A DNA stretch of 64,000 nt from contig CAWFME010000001.1 of the NCBI GenBank assembly GCA_963816955.1, forward strand, positions 81,559 to 145,558. Direction: 5' to 3'. The notes under the pieces were generated by a model, which was not told where the DNA came from, did not search any database, and was given only the letters and a program-made list of their open reading frames with translations. This document shows, one piece after another, positions 58,123 through 64,000 of the stretch. The DNA is from DATFQI01 sp963816955. GTDB taxonomy: Bacteria; Actinomycetota; Thermoleophilia; Solirubrobacterales; Solirubrobacteraceae. The position numbers and the translations under genes are program-made. Numbering within the stretch: position 1 is the first letter of the stretch; each line of letters starts with the position of its first letter.

Positions 58123-59156
58123 GACTGGTCGGGCAAGGTAGCGGCGGCCGCGGACGGCTCCGGCACGCTGCGCAGCGCGCCCGCCTCGGCCAGACGCTCG
58201 TGCGTGCGCCCCAGCACGTCGTCGCGCACGCCGCGCGCGGCGACCTCGATCGCGCTCGCGAAGCCGCGCGCCCCGAACGAGCCGTGCGGCACCACGCCGA
58301 GGTGCCGCAGGCCGAGCAGCACCGCGCCGCCGTGCGCCTCCGGGTCGATCTGGTCGCGCAGGCCGCGCAGCGCCGGCTTGAGCAGCAGCCCGCCGACCTT
58401 GGAGCGCAGCGAGGACATCGCGGCGTCGCGCACGGAGCGCAGCAGCACGTCGGAGGTTCCCTCCATCACCTTCAGGGCGACGTTGCCCGCGTAGCCGTCG
58501 GCCACGAGCACGTCGCAGACGTCCTTGCCGATCGCGAAGCCCTCGACGTTGCCCACGAAGTCGATCGCGCCCGGGTTCTCGGTCAGCGCGGCGTGCGCGG
58601 CGACGACGTCCTCGGGCCCCTTGGAGGGCTCCTCGCCGTTGGAGAGCAGCGCCACGCGCGGGCGCTCGACGCCCATCACGACCTCCATGAAGGCCGCGCC
58701 CATGTGCGCGAACTGGACGAGGTGCTCGGGCCGCACGGCGACGTTGGCGCCCGCGTCGAGCAGCAGGAACGGGGCGCCCGGCACGGGCACGAGGATCGCG
58801 AGCGCCGGGCGGTGCACACCGCGGGCGCGCTTGAAGCGGAACAGCGAGGCGGCCAGGGCGCTGCCCGTCGAGCCGCCGGAGACGACCGCGTGGGCGCGGC
58901 CCTCGGCCACGGCCTCGACGGCCTGCACGATCGAGGCCTCGGGCGTGGAGCGCACCGCGCGCGCCGGGTCGGCGGTCTTGGCGATCGAGACGGGCGCGTC
59001 GACGACCTCGACGCCGGCGCCGGCCAGCTCCGCGGCCGGGCCGAACAGGATCACGTCGATCCCGCGCTCGGCGGCGAGCGCGGCGCCGCGCGCCACCTCG
59101 GCGGGGCCGAGGTCGGCCCCGTTCGCGTCCACCGCGACCGTGACCCGCTCGACCAT
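58119..59156 (-). CDS. plsX: Phosphate acyltransferase PlsX
   Basis: The 345-residue enzyme makes acyl-phosphate from acyl-ACP for phospholipid synthesis. Motifs: VAVDANGADLGPAEVARGAA, VVSGGSTGSALAASLFRFKR and GFAIGKDVCDVLVADGYAGN (the VaDGfaGN signature), plus SKVGGLLLKPALRGLRDQID. It starts at ATG 59156, 14 bp after rpmF. Confidence 0.95.
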   Translation of the reverse strand: MVERVTVAVDANGADLGPAEVARGAALAAERGIDVILFGPAAELAGAGVEVVDAPVSIAKTADPARAVRSTPEASIVQAVEAVAEGRAHAVVSGGSTGSALAASLFRFKRARGVHRPALAILVPVPGAPFLLLDAGANVAVRPEHLVQFAHMGAAFMEVVMGVERPRVALLSNGEEPSKGPEDVVAAHAALTENPGAIDFVGNVEGFAIGKDVCDVLVADGYAGNVALKVMEGTSDVLLRSVRDAAMSSLRSKVGGLLLKPALRGLRDQIDPEAHGGAVLLGLRHLGVVPHGSFGARGFASAIEVAARGVRDDVLGRTHERLAEAGALRSVPEPSAAAATLPDQS

Positions 59157-59169
59157 GTGGCTCTAGGAC

Positions 59170-59376
59170 CTAGTGGTCGTGGTCGTGATCGTGGTCGCGA
59201 CCGGAGAGGTCCACGACCTCGCGACCGCCGTAGGAGCCGCAGTGCGGGCACACGCGGTGCGGGCGGCGCGGCTGGCGGCACTGCGGGCACAGGTTGACCG
59301 ACGGAGAGGTGATCTTGTGCTGCGACCGGCGCTTCGTCGTGCGCGAGTGCGACTGCTTCTGCTTGGGGACGGCCAT
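59170..59376 (-). CDS. rpmF: 50S ribosomal protein L32, His/Asp-rich tail
   Basis: The 68-residue protein has MAVPKQKQSHSRTTKRRSQH and the zinc ribbon NLCPQCRQPRRPHRVCPHCG with four cysteines. It ends RDHDHDHDH, an unusual metal-binding-like tail. It lies between yceD and plsX as in most bacteria. Confidence 0.95.
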   Translation of the reverse strand: MAVPKQKQSHSRTTKRRSQHKITSPSVNLCPQCRQPRRPHRVCPHCGSYGGREVVDLSGRDHDHDHDH

Positions 59377-59424
59377 GGGCGGCGAACAGCGTAGCGAAGC
59401 GGGGTTCCGACGGTCGGCGCCGCG

Positions 59425-59946
59425 TCAGTCGAACTTCAGCTCGGACAGCTTCGACCAGCGCTGGTCCGGAGCGGACTCGTGCCGGTGGTCCGGGTCCTCG
59501 TTGAGGTTCGCGCCGCACTGCGGGCACAGGCCGGCGCAGTCGGGGCGGCACGTCAGCTGCGCCGGCAACGCCAGCGCGAGCGCATCGCGCGCCCAGGCGG
59601 CGACGTCGAGCACGTCCTCGGCCTCGGTGACGTAGGGCGACTGGAGCTCCTCGCCGCTGCCGGGCTGGCTGACCTCGCGGACGTCGACCTCCTGATCGAG
59701 CGCCGCCGGCTCGAGGCAGCGCATGCACGGCCCGGTCAGCGACGCGGTGAAGCGCAGCCGCAGGGCCCAGCCGCTCCCGGTGGTGCGGGAGACGTCGAGC
59801 CGGACGGGCACGAAGGAAGGCTCCACGACGTAGGACTGCCCGCCGTAGTCGAACGGCTCGATACCCGTGTGCAGGTCGAGCCGGCGGCCCTCCCCGGAGG
59901 ACAGTCCCAGCGGCGCGAGCTCGAAGAGGTCGGTGCGCTGGGGCAT
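59425..59946 (-). CDS. yceD: YceD family protein (DUF177)
   Basis: The 173-residue protein has the DUF177 core TASLTGPCMRCLEPAALDQE and a C-terminal zinc knuckle CRPDCAGLCPQCGANLNEDP. It normally precedes rpmF and is thought to act in 23S rRNA processing or ribosome assembly. Confidence 0.92.
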   Translation of the reverse strand: MPQRTDLFELAPLGLSSGEGRRLDLHTGIEPFDYGGQSYVVEPSFVPVRLDVSRTTGSGWALRLRFTASLTGPCMRCLEPAALDQEVDVREVSQPGSGEELQSPYVTEAEDVLDVAAWARDALALALPAQLTCRPDCAGLCPQCGANLNEDPDHRHESAPDQRWSKLSELKFD

Positions 59947-59967
59947 GCCCTCAGATGGTAGGCCGAG

Positions 59968-61605
59968 TCAGTCCTCGTCCTTGTCCCCGTCGTCCTTGAG
60001 CTCGCGCTTGAGCACCTTGCCCGTGGCGTTGCGCGGCAGCTCGTCGATGAACTCCACGTCGCGCGGGACCTTGTAGCCGGCGAGGTTGGACTTGACGTAC
60101 TTCTTGACCTCGTCCTCGGAGAGGTCGCCTCCCTTGGTGACGACGACGGCCTTCAGCCGCTGGCCGAACTCCTCGTCGTCGACGCCGAAGACGGCCGCCT
60201 CGGCGATCCTCTCGTGGCCCGAGAGCAGGTCCTCGACCTCCTGCGGGAACACGTTCTCGCCGCCCGAGACGATCATGTCGTCGTCGCGGCCGTCGACGAA
60301 CAGGCGGCCGGCATCGTCGAAGTGGCCGACGTCGCCGGAGGACATCAGGCCCTCGATGACGTCCTTGTTGCCGCCGCCCGTGTAGCCCTCGAACTGCATC
60401 TCGTTGCCGACGAAGATCCGCCCGGTCTCCCCCTGCGGGAGCAGCTTGCCGTCGTCGTCGTAGATCTTCACGACGGTGCCGCGCGGCGGCTTGCCCGCGG
60501 TCCCAGGGGCCTCGCGCAGGTCCTCCGGCGTCGCGATCGTCGCCCACGCGACCTCCGTGGAGCCGTAGAGGTTGTAGAGGTTGTCGCCGAACAGGTCCAT
60601 CCAGCGGTCCGACAGCGAGCCGGGCAGCGCCGAGCCCGACGCGGGCACGGCCTTGACCGCGCCCAGGTCGTAGCGCTGCAACGCCTCGTCGTCGAGCTCG
60701 AGGATGCGCTGGAGCATCACGGGCACGACCACGAGCGCGGTCGCCTGGTGCTGCGCGGTCAGCGACAGCGTCGCCTCGGGGTCGAACTTGCGCTTGAGCA
60801 CGATCGTCGAGGCGAGCGAGATCCCCAGGCTCCAGTGCGCGTAGCCCCAGGAGTGGAACAGCGGCGCGGCGATCACCGTCGTCTCGCGCGCCCTGAGCGG
60901 GATCCGGTCCAGCAGCGCGGCGATCGGGTCCATCGACTTGGGCTGGGAGCGGTTGGCCCCCTTGGGCGTGCCCGTGGTGCCCGAGGTCAGGATCGTCGCC
61001 TTGCCGGGCTCCTTCGGCGGCTTCAGGTCGGAGGTGTCACCGGAGACGAGGTCCTCGAGCCGCTCGTCGTCGGAATCCTCCTCGGGCTCGTGCCAGGCGA
61101 TGTAGCGCTTGAGCTCGACGTCGGCGTCGCCGAGCAGGTCCGCGAACTCCTGGTCGTAGACGAGCGCGGCTGGGTCCTCGCGCTCGAGCACGTCGGTCAG
61201 CTGCGGCTTCGAGAACGCCGTGTTGAGGAACAGGGCGTGGGCGCCGAGCTTCGAGCACGCGACGACCGTCTCGATGAAGCCGCGGTGGTTGCGGCACATG
61301 ATCGCGACGCCGTCTCCCGGTCCGATCCCGGCCCCGGCGAACGCGTGCGCGAGCGCGTTGCTGCGCTCGTGGACCTGCTTGAAGGTGAGCGTCCCCGCTT
61401 CGTCGACGATCGCGACCTCGTCGGGGTAGCGGGTCGCGGAGACGGTGTAGCCCGCGGCCGGCGTGGGGCCCCAGCGGACCAGCGTGACGCCCAGCGCCAC
61501 CAGCTTGTCCGGTCGGGCGGGGCGCACGATCCCGGCCTTGGTGAGCGTGGCCAGGGTCTGCGACTTGGTCTTGAGCGTCGTGGCGATCTGCGCGGGGAGC
61601 GACAT
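59968..61605 (-). CDS. Acyl-CoA synthetase (AMP-binding enzyme)
   Basis: The 545-residue adenylate-forming enzyme has the P-loop ILTSGTTGTPKGANRS, the aromatic motif LYNLYGSTEVAWATIA, VDGRDDDMIVSGGENVFPQE, and the catalytic Lys in RNATGKVLKRELKDDG. It activates fatty acids or related acids to CoA esters. MSLPAQ at 61605 is the best start, though no Shine-Dalgarno is obvious. It may feed the plsX-acpP genes downstream. The sequence just upstream of its start is where the foreign tail begins. Confidence 0.9.
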   Translation of the reverse strand: MSLPAQIATTLKTKSQTLATLTKAGIVRPARPDKLVALGVTLVRWGPTPAAGYTVSATRYPDEVAIVDEAGTLTFKQVHERSNALAHAFAGAGIGPGDGVAIMCRNHRGFIETVVACSKLGAHALFLNTAFSKPQLTDVLEREDPAALVYDQEFADLLGDADVELKRYIAWHEPEEDSDDERLEDLVSGDTSDLKPPKEPGKATILTSGTTGTPKGANRSQPKSMDPIAALLDRIPLRARETTVIAAPLFHSWGYAHWSLGISLASTIVLKRKFDPEATLSLTAQHQATALVVVPVMLQRILELDDEALQRYDLGAVKAVPASGSALPGSLSDRWMDLFGDNLYNLYGSTEVAWATIATPEDLREAPGTAGKPPRGTVVKIYDDDGKLLPQGETGRIFVGNEMQFEGYTGGGNKDVIEGLMSSGDVGHFDDAGRLFVDGRDDDMIVSGGENVFPQEVEDLLSGHERIAEAAVFGVDDEEFGQRLKAVVVTKGGDLSEDEVKKYVKSNLAGYKVPRDVEFIDELPRNATGKVLKRELKDDGDKDED

Positions 61606-61635
61606 GCCGCGAATCCAATCATCGTTGCGGCAGGC

Positions 61636-62088
61636 GCGCCTGCACGGGCGAGGTGCTCCCGGCGACGGAGACGTGCACGAGCTCGGTCGACGACAACTGC
61701 AATGGTGAGGTGAACGAGGGCGGCAGGGCTGCGTCTGCGTCGCCGAACACCACGACGAGCTGCTACTCGGGCCCCGCGGGCACGGCGGGCGTCGGCATCT
61801 GCGCCGCGGGCACGAAGACGTGCAACGCGCTGGGCACGGCGTATGGCGCCTGCGCGGGGAGGTCCCCCCGCAGACCGAGACGTGCAACACGCCGGTCGAC
61901 GACGACTGCAACGGTCAGGTGAACGAGGGCGGCGCCGGCTGCGTGTGCGCGCCGAACACCAGCGACGAGCTGCTACTCCGGCCCTGCGGGGACCGCCGGC
62001 GTCGGGCATCTGCGCGGCCGGGACGAAGACCTGCAACGCGCAGGGGACGGCCTATGGCGCCTGCGCGGGCGAGGTCGTGCCGCAGACG
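61636..62088 (+). pseudogene. MopE-like Cys-rich tandem repeat, heavily frameshifted fragment
   Basis: About 2.15 copies of a unit of roughly 210 bp encode TETCxxxVDDxCNGxVNEGG followed by CAPNTTTSCYSGPAGTAGVG, ICAAGTKTCNAxGTAYGACA and GEVxPQT. The cysteine/Asp pattern resembles MopE-type metal-binding repeats of myxobacteria. At least four single-base shifts interrupt it in 450 bp. It starts abruptly after the acyl-CoA synthetase start and ends at about 62088 in mid-repeat. No start codon or promoter is visible. Confidence 0.75.
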
Positions 62089-62097
62089 CAAAGAGAC

Positions 62098-63184
62098 GGC
62101 GCCGGGCGTCGCCAGCACTTTGTCGCACATCTGGTTGATCGTGGGGGTCGCGGCCACAATCGGTTCACGAGGGTGCTCTTTCCTTCCGGGAAAGCTGGGT
62201 TGCGCGGGAACCAACCTTATTCAATTGAGCCGTTGCTTCCTTTATTTTGGGCAGGGCAGCCTGGGCCGATGCGGCATCGGTGATGCCGGGAAGCAAGGTC
62301 CTGATCGACCCAACCGACGCGTTGAGCTGGTTCGCCAGATTAACCCCTCCGACCGTCAAATCCGTCGGCGCCAAGCCCACGGTGCCGGTCGCGGTCCGCG
62401 TGGTAGCGGGAGGCGGCACCTGCGCGACTGTCTCCTCCCCTGAACGGCCAAAAGCGAACCAGGCGAGACCACCCAGTACCGCCGCGGCGACCAACCAATA
62501 GGGCCATTGCGGCACCGCTGTTCTGCTGGCCATCGCAGAGGCTGCCTGACCAGCCTGGGAAATGGTCCGCTCCGACGCCTCTGCAATTCGGCCGCCAGCC
62601 GCGCTGGCCGCCGCCGCACCGCTGCGCAAGCTCCCGGCCGCTCCGTCAATGAGACCGGCGGCACTCAACTGACCGGCGAGACCTGACGGTATTGCCGCGG
62701 CAATCTGATCCTTCTGTGAAGTGAGAAGGGACACCAGCCCGCTTGCGTCGAGACCCATGCTGCGTTGCTGCTGACCTAACGCACCAAGGACAACGGGGCC
62801 AAGCATGCCGAGCATCGAATTGCTGGTGCCCTCACCGATCCCCGCGAACTTGCCTATCGTCTGCGCCATTGTGTTCAGCGTTCCGCCACCGAACAGGCCC
62901 GAGAGCATGTTCGATCCCGTTTCCGCCAGCGAGTTCTGACCCGAACCGCCGATCAGATTTGCGAGGCTCTCAAGCGACGCGGATTGCTGTGTCATCGTGT
63001 TGGTGAGCTGGCGTGCCCCATTGGGAGTGGAGCCAACGTCAGCGAAGCTTGCAAGAAGCGCGGGGATCGCCCCCGCGATTGCTTTTTGCGCAACACTGCG
63101 ATCAAGACCCAAAGCAGAAGTGATCTTCGCTATCATGTCCGGCGTGAGGTATTGCAGCACTACAGAGACCAAATTCGTCGCCAT
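62098..63184 (-). pseudogene. DUF937 (YidB-like) protein, 3' end frameshifted and cut at the junction
   Basis: From ATG 63184, with GGGAGG upstream, the intact frame encodes a DUF937 domain (VVLQYLTPDMIAKITSALGL, LIGGSGQNSLAETGSNMLSG), a membrane helix (WPYWLVAAAVLGGLAWFAFG) and a C-terminal domain (NQLNASVGSIRTLLPGITDA). The frame stops at 62165. The expected continuation (EGKSTLV, then AATPTINQMCDKVLATPGA) follows in two other frames and ends at about 62098, against the MopE-like sequence. Codon use and A/T content differ from the rest of the window and fit alphaproteobacteria. Confidence 0.8.
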
Positions 63185-63453
63185 GGCGATCCTCCCGAGT
63201 AGAGTGCAGGTATCTCCTCAGGTAGTTGGTCAAGGCTGGATTGCGTCTCAAAGTTTGATCACCTTATATTACAACCTCCCCGGCCCAATCCGAGTTCCAC
63301 AAGGGCTGATAAGGATTTGGGAACCGGGGAACGACCCGATAACGGCGTTTATGGAAGGCGAATCGCATGAAGAGAACATCGCCGCCGTTGACGCTGCCGA
63401 TGATCCTTCACGCTGCCTTTCATGCTGCCCGGGGCTGACGGAGTTTACGGCAC
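63185..63453. other. Divergent spacer of the foreign tail
   Basis: This 269-bp A/T-richer spacer (for example TTATATTACAACC near 63265) separates the divergent DUF937 and DUF4126 genes and should hold both promoters. I see no defined operator or small RNA. Confidence 0.5.
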
Positions 63454-64000
63454 ATGTCGAATTTGGACCTTGGACTGTCGGTTGCGCTTGGCATCGGGCT
63501 CGCCGCCGCGACTGGTTTTCGGCTGTTCCTGCCACTGCTAATTCTGAGCGGCGCGGCCTACACCGGACATGCAAGCCTGGACGAGGGCTTCGCATGGCTC
63601 GGCACACCAGCCGCCGTCATCATGCTCGGCACGGCAGCCATAGTGGAGATCGCCGCGTTCTACATTCCCGGCGTGGACAATTTGCTCGATACAGTGGCGA
63701 CGCCCGGTGCCGTCGTCGCAGGAACGATCGTGTCCGCCGCGGTCATGACCGACCTGCCGCCAATGGTGAAATGGACGGCGGCCATTATCGCGGGAGGTGG
63801 CGTTGCCGGCATCACGCAGGGTTTGACCGCAATGCTCAGGGCAAAATCCACCGTCTTCACCGGCGGTCTTGGGAATTCGACGGTCGCAACCGCCGAACTC
63901 GGGAGCGCATCGCTGATCTCGGTTCTGGCGCTGACAGCGCCGATCGCTGCGCTAGCACTGGTTATCCTGTTCTTCTGGCTGGCATTCCGCCTGCTCCGAA
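63454..64000 (+). CDS. DUF4126 membrane protein, 3' end outside window
   Basis: ATG 63454 opens a frame that runs off the right edge after 182 codons. The product MSNLDLGLSVALGIGLAAAT, then GFRLFLPLLILSGAAYTG, AAIVEIAAFYIPGVDNLLDT and AAIIAGGGVAGITQGLTAML match the DUF4126 family of polytopic membrane proteins. A last helix (LALVILFFWLAFRLLR) is reached at the edge. The function is unknown. Codon use (AAT, TTG, ATA) is unlike the actinobacterial genes to the left. Confidence 0.85.
   Translation, partial: MSNLDLGLSVALGIGLAAATGFRLFLPLLILSGAAYTGHASLDEGFAWLGTPAAVIMLGTAAIVEIAAFYIPGVDNLLDTVATPGAVVAGTIVSAAVMTDLPPMVKWTAAIIAGGGVAGITQGLTAMLRAKSTVFTGGLGNSTVATAELGSASLISVLALTAPIAALALVILFFWLAFRLLR

Noticed and set aside
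1..64000. tRNA, rRNA, insertion sequence, prophage or CRISPR loci
   Set aside because: No cloverleaf, rRNA core, transposase or phage structural gene was recognised by eye; small structured RNAs could still be missed without covariance searches.

Overview
The first ~61.6 kb is very GC-rich, densely packed chromosomal DNA of an actinobacterium. I infer the class Thermoleophilia (Solirubrobacterales-like) from the combination of a ddn-type deazaflavin oxidoreductase, a WhiG/FliA-type sigma factor, an EF-G paralogue, mreB, and a secreted beta-propeller protein with a PTAT-repeat linker and a FecR-like C-terminus. No rRNA, tRNA, CRISPR array, insertion sequence or prophage was found in this part. 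Genes are mostly linked by ATGA/GTGA/TGATG overlaps, often use GTG or TTG starts, and often lack a clear Shine-Dalgarno sequence.

Layout. 0-5 kb: FAD oxidoreductase, then an exported copper cluster (two cupredoxin proteins and a two-domain multicopper oxidase). 5-10 kb: alpha-glucan phosphorylase, a small exported protein, and a secreted propeller/metallophosphoesterase. 10-13.6 kb: two acyl-CoA dehydrogenases and an SDR, divergent from a MarR regulator with paired palindromic sites between. 13.6-18.5 kb: PRC-barrel membrane protein, mreB, a small gene with a LexA-type box at its start codon, a PLP dehydratase, and an ArsR/SRPBCC pair with an operator over the start codon. 18.7-24.8 kb: an RNase HI-tryptophan 2,3-dioxygenase fusion, a zinc-ribbon protein, the EF-G paralogue, the sigma factor and a degenerate Xer-like recombinase. 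24.8-33.4 kb: L,D-transpeptidase, a lipid-type operon (HAD phosphatase, acyltransferase, NAD-dependent epimerase), an alpha/beta hydrolase, and a propeller protein coupled to a CHASE2/HD-GYP sensor. 33.4-46 kb: ilvD, thiD, dprA-comM-yraN, then the SRP/ribosome-maturation operon ffh-rpsP-khpA-rimM-trmD-rplS-lepB-rnhB-carbonic anhydrase-usp. 46-53.6 kb: a two-component system with its exported PepSY protein, SPFH/NfeD pair, panE, ftsY and a membrane-protein pair. 53.9-61.6 kb: the fatty-acid/cell-division operon acyl-CoA synthetase-yceD-rpmF-plsX-acpP-rnc-smc.

The last 2.4 kb is of different origin. At about 61,636 a badly frameshifted MopE-like cysteine-rich tandem repeat of myxobacterial type begins abruptly. 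At about 62,090 it gives way to lower-GC DNA with alphaproteobacterial-type genes (a DUF937 protein cut at the junction and a DUF4126 membrane protein). A chimeric assembly is the simplest reading; lateral transfer is the alternative.

Several otherwise conserved genes, including the normally essential smc, carry single-base frameshifts in GC-rich runs. The consensus therefore probably contains indel errors, and pseudogene calls here should be read with that in mind.
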